From contig JAZKJV010004148.1 of the NCBI GenBank assembly GCA_037367405.1, forward strand, positions 2,604,501-2,668,500: a stretch of 64,000 bases of DNA, given 5' to 3'. Positions 24,349-36,624 of the stretch are shown in pieces (within the stretch, counting starts at the first letter, position 1; each line of letters opens with the position of its first letter). The DNA is from Ottelia alismoides. Taxonomy: Eukaryota > Streptophyta > Magnoliopsida > Alismatales > Hydrocharitaceae. The position numbers and the translations under genes are program-made. The notes beneath the pieces were generated by a model. It saw only the letters and a program-made list of their open reading frames with translations. It made no database searches and was not told where the DNA came from.

Positions 24349-24814
24349 TGAAGAACTACAAATTTGTCATTTTAATTCAATGGAATTAATTATATAAAAC
24401 AGTTTATTGTGGGCGAGCAAATTCACGATTGATTAAAAACCGCATATTAATTAATGTCAAATTAAAGCGAGCAGTCAAATTTTTTTACTTCTAAGTTCCA
24501 AGGTCGAACTCAGGGAGGCAAGTATCTCCTTAGGTTGTCTTAAAGTCAATCTCGAATTTAGATTTTCGAATGGGAATATGTTTTGATATTTCTAGATGCA
24601 AGAGTTGTGTGATATGCAATTTTGACAAAGTTTGGGGTCTAAAATGTAAATTTCGATCAAATGAAGTCCAAAAATCTTCAAACTTGGCCAAATATGAAAT
24701 GCAATGAAATAAGGCTACACTAGTTTTTTGGAATTTTTGGATGCAATATGAATAAATAATAAATTTTTGAATGCAAAAAATAAAATTTTCAAAAATTAAT
24801 TATAATAAATATTA

Positions 24815-25985
24815 AATCTATCTATTTTCAGGAAATAAAATTATCTATGATAGGTCACTAGGTAATCTATCTCAAAAAAATCCTAAACTTAAAAATGTTT
24901 GATTTAATACCTATTAAAAAATTAATTAATGAAATGCACGAAATAATTTTTAGAGGGAAAACCATGCAAATGCCTATCACGTCAACGGAGGGTCGTTTTA
25001 AAATAAGAGGATCTCTGGGGGCTATCTTGTAATCTTCCTAAAGGATGTGCCCCCACCCCACTCATGTGATAACCTGGGGGTTCCTTTCTAGCGATGGATC
25101 CAAAGGTGAGGCAGACGCGACATCTTTTGGAGATGCCTGCGGCTCGAGCATGGAGGCACGGTTGCACAGCTGCTTGCATGGCCGAAGGAGTTGGCTGAGT
25201 TGCTCCTTCCTCTTGGTTGACACATGGTTAAGGGTTGTTGGGGCGGTGGCTTGAGTCGATCCTCAGCACACCGGCCGAGGTACCTGAGGCATGCAGTTCA
25301 CGGCTGCAAGCTGGAGGTGTCGTAGATGGGTGGCGTTGACTGGCGCAGTTGTCAGAGGGTTGTACACCTGCTGTAGCCGATGTATGGAGGGAGACCTCCT
25401 ACGATGAAGTACCTTCTGGACCATTGTAGTAAGATGGACGAACCCAGCTGAGCGCCTGGAGCTGCGCGGCTGCACGAGGATGCACGGCTGGAGGTGTTGT
25501 GCTGGTGGGCTGTGCTCGCAGGCGGAGGAGGAGGGTGGATGCCCACGTGCAGCAGGCGTGCAAGGCTGCACAACAGGGCAGAGGAGTTGCAATGGCGACC
25601 CTTGATGGTGCAACTGTGCAAGGGAGACGAGCGAGGACGTGCTTGAAGTACCTGAAATGAAGAATAGAACTCGAGCCAAACTCAGCTATGGTCGAGGAAA
25701 GATGAAGAAAATGGGAGAGAGAAACCCGAAATGGGAAAACGAAACAGGGGAAGTTTCCCTATGAATAGGGGAACTTATGCCATTTTTTTCTGTTGGAATA
25801 AATGTTTAATCAATTAATTCAAGAGAGTTTGTCAAAAAAATCCAATAAAAATTGGCATTGCATTCATAGTATGTGATATATCTGTGAAAGTGCAAATAAT
25901 TTTGTGATTTTGAGGATGGAAGATGAGAAAATGATGAGAGAGAAAGTATAAGGAAGACGAAGAGGGAGATGGAGGAAGAAGAAAT
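24815..25985. repeat. LTR internal duplication, unit a
   Basis: Copy of the next unit. Both start AAATCTAT and end in a GA-rich run (AGGAAGAAGAA). Unit a lacks about 470 bases found in unit b at about 26142-26611. Confidence 0.85.
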
Positions 25986-27625
25986 CTATTTATTTTCAGG
26001 AAATAAAATTATCTAAGATAGGTCACTAGGTAATCTATCTCAAAAAAATCCTAAACTTAAAAATGTTGGATTTAATACCTATTAAAAAATTAATTAATGA
26101 AATGCACAGAATAATTTTTAGAGATAAAACCATCCAAATGCAATTCTTTTTGGGCACAATAGTACTACCGACTAATTCTATGATCCATGATTTTTTTGTG
26201 ATTTTTGGAACCGTGGTTAATTATCTATGAATGTATAATCTCAAACTGGCAAAATATATCACTTTTCGGAAGAACAATTATTATTATTTAACCACAAAGC
26301 ATAAAAATATAAAGCACATGCTGAAGTGTAAAGAATTAATTGAGTAACAAAATGCATTTTTAGTAAATAAATTGCATGCAAAGTGAGATTCAGAATAATA
26401 AAGGAACACAAGGTTCTGTCTACAAATTACAGTAATGAGAATAAAATAAGGAAAAGCATATCAAGGACTTAATGTAATTACCTAAATCTGGAGGAATGTT
26501 TCTGCAAAATGTCCAGAAGATCACGTATGCAACACGTGACCTCTGATGGCGGGGTAATCCTATGGTTTGGTGAGACTCCAGTGAGGTCGTTGCAAATCAC
26601 CCACCCCACACGTGCCTATCACGTCGATGGAGGGTGGTTCTGAAATAAGAGGATCTCTGGGGGTTGTCTTGTAATCTTCAAAAAGTATGTGCCCTCGCTC
26701 CCCTCACCTGACAACCTGGGGGTTCCTTTCTTGCAATGGATCCAAAGGTGAGGCAGAGGATGCAACGTTTGGAGATGGCTGCAGCTCGCGCATGGAGGCA
26801 CGGTTGCGCAGCTGCTTGCATGGTCAAAGGAGTTGGCTGAGTTGCTCCTTCCTCTCAACTGACACATGGCTAGGGGACGTTGGGGCAGTGGCTTGAATCA
26901 ATCCTCAGCACGCCGACCGAGGTAGCTGAGGCATGCAGTTCACAGCTGCAAGCTGGAGGTGTTGTAGATGGGTGGTGTTGACTGGCGCAGTTGTCGGAGG
27001 GTTGTACTCCTGCTGTACCCGGTGTATGGAGGAGGGGAGCTCCTATGATGATGTCCCTTATAGACCATTGTAGTGCGGTGGAGGAACCAGACTGAGCGGC
27101 TAGAGTTGCACAGCTGCTCGAGGATGCGCGGCTGGAGGCGTTGCACTGGTGGGTTGTGCTCACAGGCGGAGGAGGAAGGCGGACGCCCACGCGGAGCAGG
27201 CGCACGAGGGTCGTACAGTTGGGGCAGAGGAGTTGCAATGGCGACCCTTGATGGTGCAACTATGTAGGGGATACGCGCGGGGATGTGCTTGAAGTACCTA
27301 CAATGAAGAATAGAGCTCGAACCAAGCTCGGCTATGGTGGAGGAAAGAAGAAGAAGTTGGGACAGAGTAACCTGAAATGAGAAAACGAAACAGGAGAAGT
27401 TCCCCTGTTAATAGGGGAACTTATGCCATTTGTTTTGCTGGAATAAACTTTTAATCAATTGATTCAAGATAGTTTGTCAAAAGTCCAATAAAAATTGCCA
27501 TTGCATTCGTAGTGTGTGATTTATCTGTGAAAGTGCAAACAATTTTTTGTGATTTGGAGGATAGAAGATGAGAAAATGATGGGAGAGAAAGTATAAGGAA
27601 GAAGAAGAGGGAGATGGAGGAAGAA
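25986..27625. repeat. LTR internal duplication, unit b
   Basis: Second copy, about 1640 bases. Includes the CpG-rich leader (26600-27300) also present in unit a (25000-25700). Differences of several per 60 bases show an old duplication. Frames in both GC-rich blocks (25679-25263 and 27259-26870, minus) share an ordinary Pro/Ser-rich composition and are not called as genes. Confidence 0.85.
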
Positions 27626-28185
27626 GAACAAGACGTGGAAGAAGATAGAGAAAGAGAATAGAAGATTACCTAGGGGTCACCTGAATGGTAGAGGAGTTTC
27701 CTCTGTCGTCACCTCAGTTCGCGCGGTAAGATGCGAAGAAGCTCGAGAAACCTTCGATGGAAGAGTTGCAACAAAAGGGGTTTTCTCTTCGGATCTACCT
27801 GAGGTGAAGCTCTCAACCGTCGCTGCCTACAAGACTACCCTTGGGTGCTTTAAACAGTCAAGGGGTCTAAGCTGCTGGCTATGGCTCCTATTCCAAATGG
27901 AGGATATCTTTATTGGGGGGTCAATGGAGTTTAAATAGGATTAGGTAGAGGGGATAAGGACACGAAGAGATGATTGCGGGTTGTGCGACGAGCATTTGGA
28001 GGCAACAGGATAAGAGGATGAGGTGCCCCCGGCAGTTGTGGGCGACGACGTTAGATGAGGGTCCTCACGTGCATGGCATGTGAAGACATAGATTATTTTT
28101 TTATTTTATTTTTATATTATCATTATATTTTTTTATATTTATAATTTTTTTATTAAAAACGAAATAAAAGGTGTTAAAACTAACT

Positions 28186-28218
28186 AACACATGGCGGCTC
28201 CAGGAGTTGCCACGTGTC
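28186..28218. promoter_or_regulatory. G-box palindrome in solo-LTR U3
   Basis: Two 16-base arms around one base; outer parts ACACATGGC and GCCACGTGT. One arm has kept the CACGTG core and the other reads CACATG. Homologous to 4387-4419 and 56771-56803. Confidence 0.55.
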
Positions 28219-29206
28219 AGCTCCAGAAAATTCAGAAAACAAAAAATAAAAGAAAAATATAGAAGAAATAGCAAATGGCCTCGCATCAAAAAGTGATCAA
28301 CATGAAAATTGCTTGTCGAGATGAGATCTACAACTTTTATGAAGAGACCAAGAGCTAAAGAGATCATCTGCGCACAACGATATTTTTGGGGTACTCCATG
28401 TACATAGAATACCTTGATTTTTGGATTTTGTAATTTTTTGCGATTTTTAATTAAGAGAAAAATCAATAAAAATAACAATACAAATGTTAGATAAATATTT
28501 TTTTAGATTTTTATGAAACAAGAAAATAGGGAAATAAAATAAAGAAGAAAAAGTGAGAAATTTGTACAGACTCGGAAAGGACACTTGGACTTGGTCAGTT
28601 TCTTTGATTTCAATCTCATTCTGCATTTTATTAGAACATTCATCGAAGAATATAAATGAAAAGAAATAAGAGAAAAAGAGTTAATTATATACAAAAAATA
28701 TCAAGTCAAAATCAGGGAAAACTTAAAATGCACAAAAGAGGCCCAAAACCCGACTTTCACATACGAGCTCCGATTTTTATGAAATTGATCTTATTTTGAA
28801 GGTCTATGATTATGTATTACTTTAGAAGTAAGTAGACCTAAATTAGACATTGTATGAGGAAGATATGAGCGTTTTAGTCTGTCTAGTCTGAAATTGGAGT
28901 TTTATCTCACGGGCCAATTATTTAAGTTAGTAATTTTTTTATTTGTTTCCTTTAATCTTATTTATAATATGTACACAATGGAGGTGGTTTTGAGGTCAAT
29001 TGGAGTTAGTATGAATTAGTTAAAAATGCATGAAGTTAGGTGCAAATGTGAAGATGAATATGAATGCAATTATGGGTGTTAAAATGCAAATATTAATTTT
29101 ACATGCATGAATGATAAAAATGCAGAATAAATGATGTAATGCAACTAATTACTTGAGAACAAAGCTCTATTTTCATCTTTTAGTATGACGAATCGTGGAT
29201 TCATCA

Positions 29207-29850
29207 GCATGTCGGCTTTTACAGCCGGTTTATCTAGGATTTCTCTAAGATTGCCCGACCGTTAACTAAAATATTATGCAAAGACATCGAGTTTTTATTA
29301 TATGACAAATGTCTTAGTGCCTTCCTCACATTAAAAGAGATGATTATCAGTGCTCATGTTCTACAACCTCCTGATTGGTCTCTTCCCTTAGAGATCATGA
29401 CGGATGTTTCAGACTTTGCAGTCATGGCTATATTTGGAAAGAGAAGGAACAGACCTCCAGTTGCTATTAACTATGCCAGCTGTACTTTACATGATGTGTA
29501 GAGTAATTATACAGTGACAGAGAAAGAGATGTTTGCAGGGGTATTTGCTCTGGACAAATTCTGATCATATCTTCTTGAATAAAAAATTACAGTGTATATA
29601 GATCATTCAGCCATCAGATTTTTAATGGAGAAGAAGGATGACAAGGCATGCCTTCTTAGATGGATTCTCTTACTTCAGGAGTTTGATTTGGACATTATAT
29701 ATATATATATACCTTGGGTAAAGAACGTGGTAGTTGATCACCTCTCCCGATTATCGATAGAGCAGCCTTCAGATGAGTACATGTCAGAGATTGGAAAGAG
29801 ATTTCCAGATGAGAGTATATTTACAGTTACACAGCTTCCATGATATGCAG
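29207..29850 (+). pseudogene. Athila RNase H (element C)
   Basis: Resumes pol after the nested LTR with VGFYSRFI, followed by SLPLEIMTDVSDFAVMAIFGK (first Asp), NYTVTEKEMFAGVFALDKF (Glu), VYIDHSAIRFLMEKKD (Asp) and VVVDHLSRL (Asp). The four acidic positions remain but there are stops after FI, HDV, DKF and LLE. Confidence 0.85.
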
Positions 29851-31130
29851 ATATAGTGAACTTTCTGTTAACATATAAGAGTCCACAGGGTTGGCCAAAA
29901 GACCATGTCGTCAGGCTCATTTCCGAGGCACGATACTACTAATGGGAGGATCCGATTCTTTTTCGTAAAGGATCGGATTGTGTTTACGGGAGATGTATTC
30001 CTCGGGAGGAATACAATAGTGTCCTGACTCTGTGCCATTCTTTAGAGGCAGGGGGACATCGTTCGGAGAAGAGGACAACACAAAAGGTACTTCAGAGCGG
30101 ATTTTTGTTGCTGACTCTTACTAGAGATTCTTGCACATTCATGAAAAGATGCACGGATTGTCAGAGAGCCGTAGGGACAATAAGTGATAGAGATGCAATG
30201 CCTATGAGACCTATTATTATTTGTAATATCTTTGACGCAAGGTGCACAGATTTTATGGGATAGTTTCCTTCAAGCAATGGCTTTGAGTACATTCTTCTCG
30301 CTGTAGATTATGTTAGTAGATGGGTGGAGGTTATACCCACACGATCCGCTAACAACAGAACTATGTGCAAGTTCCTGAGGGAACATATTATTCATGCTTC
30401 AGTATTTCATGTATTCTTATTTCATATGGGGGTAGCCATTTCATTAATAAGGAGGTGGAAAAGCTAGTGAAGAATCATGTCATTGATCACAGAGTAGCTT
30501 CTCCTTACCACCCACAAACGAACAACATGGCTGAAGTCTCAAATAGGGAGGTGAAATCCATTCTTCAAAAATTAGTACGATCAAATAAAAAGAACTAGTC
30601 AAAACTTCTAGATCGGGTTCTTTGGGCATATCGTACTGCTTTTAAGACTTCCTTAGGTACTTCACCGTTCAGATTAGTTTATTGGAAGCCATGTCATTTG
30701 CCTGTAGAGATCATGAACAAATCCAAATGGGCTATCAGGGAGATTTCACTAGAGATGTTGAAAGCAGGAGATAAGAGGAAGATGAATCTAAATTAGCTAG
30801 TAGAGATTCGAAATCGAGCATACAAGAACACCCTCATTTATAAGGACAAATTGAAGAGATTGCATGATAGACATATACGGCACATGATCTTTGTCCCTGT
30901 GCAAAAAGTATGGTTGTTCAATGCACTATTGAGGATTTTTCCTGACAAATTGAAGGGCAAGTGGGAAGGATCGTATATAGTCAGAATGGTGCATAACAAT
31001 GTAGCATTGCTATATCAGATGTGTCACCTGGTGCAGAGCCATTCGTGGTGAATGGGCATATGTTGAAGCACTTCGTGGAGACTACTGATCATCTGGCCCG
31101 TCTTGAAGTGATCTACTTTGTACAAGATGC
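29851..31130 (+). pseudogene. Athila integrase (element C)
   Basis: The HHCC zinc domain is recognisable (LCHSLEAGGH, then CTFMKRCTDCQRAVG). The core has the first Asp in CTDFMG, then LAVDYVSRWVEVIPT; the second acidic position is lost, reading LISYGGSHF where Asp is normal before Gly-Gly; the Glu remains in NNMAEVSNREVKSIL. The C-terminal part includes WAYRTAFKTSLGTSPFRLVY and KGKWEGSYIV. Several stops. No chromodomain, as expected of Athila. Confidence 0.85.
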
Positions 31131-32595
31131 ATGACTACTCTTCCACTTCATTTCATCATGTACAGAGACCTGTGAGCCATGCGGTTTTCTGGAGTACACC
31201 ACTTGTACATTCTTCGTAGACCACAATCGTTCCCATTTTTTGTTCACCTTATATGCTTAGGATACCATATCCTAAGTATATAGGGACCGATTGCCTACTG
31301 ATTCTCGCCTTTTGATTATGTTCTTTTTACTTTTCTCTTGTTTTTCTTTTCTTTTACAATAATCACTGGTCCCTGACGTTTGGCCACATCCTTTTCTATA
31401 CTTAGGATGCCTTATCCTAAGTATATGGGGGCGAGTGATTTCAGTGATTTTGTTTTTCTTTCTTCTTTTGTTCCTTCGTTTGTTTATTCCTTTTCATCAA
31501 TCACCACATTTTTGTGTTCCACAATACTTACAATGACCAGATCGTAAGTATATGGTGGGTGATTGACTTCACACCATTTATTCTTTTTCACCCACTTTTA
31601 CTTAGCACGAGTTATGCCCTCCTTTCTCTCTTTTGATGCTATGAGCACATATCACAAGCTAATTATAGGGGGTGCGTATATATTGTATATATGCTTGCGT
31701 ACATAACTCGTACTTTTATGTATTTTCTATATCTATAAATCCATAAAAAGTGGGTGAGCGTTTAATTAAAATCCATCTATTTATCTATTATTTATTTATT
31801 ATAAAATTCTTGTAAATAAGTAAAATATGCTTAAACCTTATTTAAAATTCGTAATTTAAAATATGTATTTAAAATATGTATCTAAAATATGTATAATACG
31901 TATTTAAAATCCTATCTTTTAAAGTTTGTGTAAAATTCATTTAAACCTTATAAAATCCTTTGAATATAAAATTTATAAAATACATTAGTTATTTATTCAA
32001 AAAAAATATGGGTAATTTATATTGTAAAATTCTTGTACAAAAGACTTGTTTATAAAAATTGAAAAATTCATAAAAAGGTAAAGTTTAAAACTAATAAAAA
32101 TAATAAAATCCTTAAAATCCATAAAAATGAGTAAAATTTAGAAAATATATTTCACAAAAACATGGTTGCATTTGTATTAGCATTTTTTCAGAATAAGTTT
32201 GATTTTTAGACCTAAAGATTGGGAAAAGTCTAAAGGATGGAGCCTTATTATGGCCTTTAACTTTCATTGTAAGGAGCCTAGTTAGGAATTTGAATTTAGA
32301 CTCTTCAGGTCATTTACTTAAAGCTATGGTTTCCATGAGACCATATTTGGGAAGTCATCTTATACTTGCCTAAGTAGAACACTTGGTGTCATCCGTTCAA
32401 CTCTTCACTAGTGAACCAATTTTGGACACATGCACTTTAAACATAGCTTGACTTGCATGGGGCTCTGAAGGGCAATTCATTTTAGTAGTGCATTTTATTT
32501 CTTATCTAGTGGCGTTGACGTCTAAAGATGGGAGAGATTGGGGATGCAATACTTGCTTTGGATGAGGGAAGGATCTGCTGGCACAATTTTTCCAA
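31131..32595 (+). other. 3' untranslated region of element C, truncated
   Basis: Non-coding, with four hairpin and purine-tract modules up to 31676, an AT-rich part (31700-32160), then mixed sequence to 32595. The last part (about 32200-32595) aligns with element B at about 58800-58290 read on the minus strand. The final purine tract and the 3' LTR are missing. No separate env-like frame was found. Confidence 0.7.
31253..31676 (+). repeat. Four hairpin/purine-tract modules (element C)
   Basis: Inverted repeats ending in AAGTAT and followed by a G-rich run: 31253-31279 (11-bp arms, one mismatch), 31398-31424 (11-bp arms ATACTTAGGAT/ATCCTAAGTAT, then ATGGGGGCG), 31524-31551 (8-bp arms), and a longer-loop module at about 31608-31676 ending TATAGGGGGTG. 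The tract sequence matches the true polypurine tract beside the LTR of element B (57666-57679). Confidence 0.7.
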
Positions 32596-32628
32596 TTAGG
32601 ATCTGATCATCCTAAGTATAGCCATAAA

Positions 32629-35176
32629 CTAAAATGATATGGAGCCGGGGCGAGTGATTCGAATCACTGGGAAGGGAGGGAAAATATATACAAGGAGAAT
32701 TGAGAATATACATGGATCATGAAGGTTTGTGAGAACCTTCTTGCGGGATCGAGGAGGTGGGTAATATACAAGTGTGTCATTGTCGGAATCGTCCTCAGAT
32801 GAATAGTAGTGAGGTGAAGGGATCGTCCAACGCAGGTCGACACACGGCTGCTTACTTAGATAAGGCTTGAGAACAACCGAACTGAGCTCACTCATATAAA
32901 TCACCTTATCCGGACCCGATGAGGATTCCTATGATAATTCCTCCTCCGGAATGTTGAAAAAAAATTTCTTAGTCGATTTTCTAGAACCTGAATCATTGAG
33001 AGGGAGATGAGAGTGACACGCCTTGAGAGGTTCGGGGGAACATCTCGAGTAATCAATTTTTGAGTTCCTCTCACTAGATAGATGAAAGGGAGCAACCGTG
33101 TTTTTATGTGGAGTCAATTTAGTCTTGGTTGTTTCCTTTGAAGGTCCAGGATGTGGTGCAATGCTGACCATGGGTTTCTCATCAGACGAGTCACTATAGA
33201 GATTAGCATATTCTTGAAGGGTCAGCACACGTCTCGAGAAGGTGCCAGTGATCTCAGTTGACTTGACATTATTGGGCTCTTGTGTCGGATCATCGAAATG
33301 ATCAAGGCAATCCACAAAGGTCGTGTCCGACTCAATGATAGCTTCTGGTCGTGAGTCCTCCTTAGAAGCTGTCACGGTGGTGGTGCAAGCAGTTGATGAA
33401 GTGGAGGTGTGGGGAGTCTCTGATCCACCGGTCGTCCAGACAGTCGGTCTCTCAGGTGTAGCAAAGAGGTGGGACTCATCGACCTCTCGATTGTCACGAC
33501 TGTCAGCGGATGTGCGGGTCACCTTAGAGTAAAGTGTATCAAAGAGTGGGTGAGGTCTAAGCGCTCCCAATGCTGAAAAATCAATCTCCCGAGTCTCACA
33601 ATCTATAGTCTCCTTAGCCAGGGCTAAGAACGGCTTCCCGAGAATAATCGGAGACTGGGTAAACTCTCCTTGGTGCTCGATGTCAATGATCGTGAAGTCC
33701 ACCTGGAGTAGAGCACCTTAGAAAGTAACGATGACTGAAATGTTTCCTCTCGACTGTTTAATAGATCGATCAACCAACTAAACGATCTCTCTTGACTTTC
33801 TGATTGGCCTGAGTTTGAGCTTGTCAAACAAAGTCGTCGGGAGGATATTTATCGGTGAGTCATCATCGATTCTCGCATGGGTAAAGATGGTGTCTTTGAT
33901 TTCATACTCAATTCGGGGCAACCGATTCACTCTGCGGCTCTTGGTCTTTCTCCCCATCATCAAGGAGGTGGCCATAGACACTATGTGTCTTTTAGTCCTT
34001 GTTCTCTTATTATCCGACCTCTTAGGCATCAATTTACTTCTCATAAATCGTTTTAGGTCGAGAAAGTGATAAATGGCCTTTATTAAGGGAAGATTGAAAA
34101 TCATCTTCATCGAGTGCTTCCCTTTGGGCAGGATCCAATTTTTTTAGGTCCTTTTCATTTTCATTATTTATGTAATTTTTTGGTTTTTCAATTTTTTTGA
34201 TGTTTTAGTGGATGAATGATCAGACTCTGGATTGGAAGACAAGAGGTTAGTAGAAGAGGGAGATATAATTGACTCCAGTTGTACACGATGTGCGGGTTCC
34301 CTAATGCTCGCTCGATTTTCACATCAGATCTACTTACTTCCTTCTCCACTTTCATACTCAAGCTGGCAGAAATTGAATGCAATATTTCCATGACATCTCT
34401 CAACTTGTTACCGAATGTTTCATTTTTCTTAATAAGTCAAGAAATGTCATCCTCTAAAATGTTCTCATGACAAATCATTGGAGAGTTCTGCTCAATTGGA
34501 GGAGACTGCTGAAATGTTAGGGTCTCATACTCAACTTACCTAGACTCTGCATGTAATGATGGGTCGAGTATGGACCTTCCAAATGGCAAATATTGGTCGG
34601 AGCCTCATATGATGAAACGGGGAATGATAAGTCTAGCTCATGAGTCCAATATTGTGAATGTATAGGCTCTCCAAATGAAGGTTGGTTAATGGAAGCTTGA
34701 TCACTAAAGTCAATCAAGTCTGGGAAATCATGACATGCAGGCCTCTCCATTCGGGTTGTTCGATCGACCATGTTATGTCTCAAGGTAAAGTCGAGATGTG
34801 TACATGTAAATTGTTGTTTGGTCCCTACTTGAAGTGAGAATGGGGGCATATAATTTTGCCGATCATTTGTCTCAGCAGTGGCTTGCTCTTCATTTAATTC
34901 TTTGATTCCTGCAAGCTCTCGAGAATAAGTACAGTCAGCCCAAGATTGATGTGGATCCGGAGTGTTAGAATATGGAGTAGGAGAGAAATGCGAAGAAATG
35001 GAGAAGTCAGTCGAAGTTCTGACTTCATAATCGGGTTGAGGTGGAACCGACCACGAATAAGGGTCTCCCGTTGATGGCGGAAGATACAAGGAAGAATGAG
35101 AAGGTGAAGATGATCGATATATGGTCGATGAGGAATGGCCAGAGATTTCAAGGTATGGAGACCAATATCCCGACAT
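32629..35176 (-). pseudogene. Gag C-terminus/protease-like frame (element A)
   Basis: Starts MSGYWSPYLEISGHS and runs as a Tyr/Ser/Pro-rich region to 34517, then by frameshift into ENILEDDISRLIKKNETF and the protease (34110-33778), and after a stop into [35 protein letters not shown] and a long acidic Ser/Thr-rich tail to about 32720. The protease active site reads IDDDSPINILP, so the normal D-S/T-G triad is lost. The frame order equals the middle of an Athila polyprotein with both ends removed. Stops and a frameshift are shared with element B. Confidence 0.75.
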
Positions 35177-36624
35177 CTTGAAGAGGAAAGGGTGGATGTA
35201 AGTAGATCGAGGTAGAAAACGTGCAATTACACACGATTATACACACGGACAGACACAAAGACAAACGCAAGAGCAAACCTCGAGTTTACACTCAACATGG
35301 TGAAGGACCCGAAACCAAATCCGGATAGTCTTGTTGATTTAAAGTGTGATTTTCAAGCAAATAGCAAAGGTTACGTGGCCTATAGGGAAGTCGGCTCAAA
35401 GCCGGATGCGTCTTCCCTGTTTAACCTGTCGCTTATGATACTGCCGGTCCTTCCTTTCTTCGCTCCTATCCCAAGTTGATGGATTCAAAGACCAGCCCCT
35501 ATCTACTTGCAAGTAGGCGGAGGCTGGCAAGGCCGGAACTTCACCCCGGGGGGTTACTGGCAACTTGTCACGAAGTACCGCAATTTTGCCCCTATCAACC
35601 TGAGACAGGCGAAGGCTACTTGGTACTAGTCAGTGAACCTGAATAATTTAACTTGTAATATTTGCTAGGATTAGTCGGAACGTGATATGTAAGGCGGGGA
35701 TTTGGCCTCTGCCTTAAGGTGTTTACACATACTCAAGTACCCTCACTCAGCCTGAAAACAAGGTCGGGGTTAATCTCCCGCAAATAAGGGTTAATTTTAG
35801 TTAATTTTTTTGGTCCAATTCAATTAGCAGTCCCAATTTTAGAGATTAGCTGTCACTAATATTAATCCACACAAGCAATCACGTCTACCGTCCAGTCCCA
35901 ATTCCTTTATCATAGGTTAGAAAACCGAGAGAGAGAGAGAGAGAGAGAATCAGAAAAAGCCGATGCAATCGAGAAAACGATGATGAATGCTTGAGTAAGA
36001 ATACTTACAGTGCCTCCAGCTCTTTACAATGCGGGATGCAAGACTGAATTGAAATTTTACACTAAATGGAATGCAAGCGATGAAAAACTGCTCCTATACA
36101 GGCAGTTCTATTAGCGAGTGAAGAACAGGTTGATTTGACTAGATCTGCGGTCTAAGTGCGTCTTTTAAGTGATGTGTGGTCCTAAAAAATTGCGAGCACA
36201 AGCAAATCCTAGTGGGGCTCGAGGAGCCGCTAGTGCAAGCCTAGTCTACAAATTCAAACCACACAGCAGACAGGGACATAGTTTCACTATGTTTACACTC
36301 GCGAGAACCCAAAGGGGAACCGCTGTAAATGCAGACACTTTTGTTTTTTTACAAGTTAACAAAAACTTTTTGGCGTCTCAACAGCCGACTTGATCTAAGA
36401 ATCGTCGGCCTTAGATGCACTTTGTGATGCGTCGACTTCAAGAAAGCCACTCCAAGTCCACCGGGCCCTCGCCCAAAAAGATAAAAAATGTCAAAGAAAA
36501 AAATAAATAAATAGAAAAATAATTGAAAAAATGGAATAATTAGAAGGGGGTTCGGGGATCAGACTACTCAAGTGATTGGAAAACGTGAATCTAAATTTCT
36601 AAAGTGATCCTAAGCTGTTTCCCT
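35177..36624 (-). other. Untranslated leader of element A
   Basis: Non-coding, nearly identical to 62049-63477. Contains a GA microsatellite at 35927-35948, shorter in element B. Nothing else recognised. Confidence 0.65.

Larger units (their letters stand above)
24349..29206 (-). mobile_element. Solo Athila LTR nested in element C RT
   Basis: Starts TGAAGAACTAC and ends GGATTCATCA on the plus strand, matching the mid LTR of A/B (36645 and 57665) in the same orientation. Flanks GCATA (24344-24348) and GCATG (29207-29211) fit a 5-bp target duplication with one change; joining the flanks restores the RT reading across FLGH and GFYSRF. It is longer than its relatives (4.86 kb against 3.2-3.5 kb) because of an internal tandem duplication. 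The U3 has the G-box palindrome, and minus-strand TATTTAA at 27930-27937 is the likely TATA box. Confidence 0.9.
15545..32595 (+). mobile_element. Athila element C (plus strand, near full length)
   Basis: Order: LTR, tRNA-Asp primer site, leader, gag, protease, acidic linker, RT, RNase H, integrase, 3' untranslated region with hairpin purine tracts. A 4.9-kb solo LTR of the same broad family interrupts RT at 24349-29206. No 3' LTR remains: the 3' untranslated region stops at about 32595 where element A begins in the opposite direction. Its 3' region aligns with that of element B from about 59490 down to about 58290, so C and A/B are the same lineage. Coding is dead (multiple stops, integrase Asp lost). 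Confidence 0.85.

Noticed and set aside
31131..32595. Env-like gene downstream of Athila pol
   Set aside because: Some Athila elements carry an env-like frame here, but I see no open frame of useful length or membrane segment in C, and none in the matching part of B (57666-59458).
35927..35948. GA microsatellite as a regulatory element
   Set aside because: Simple repeat in the leader of element A, shorter in B (about 62788-62801); no sign of function.
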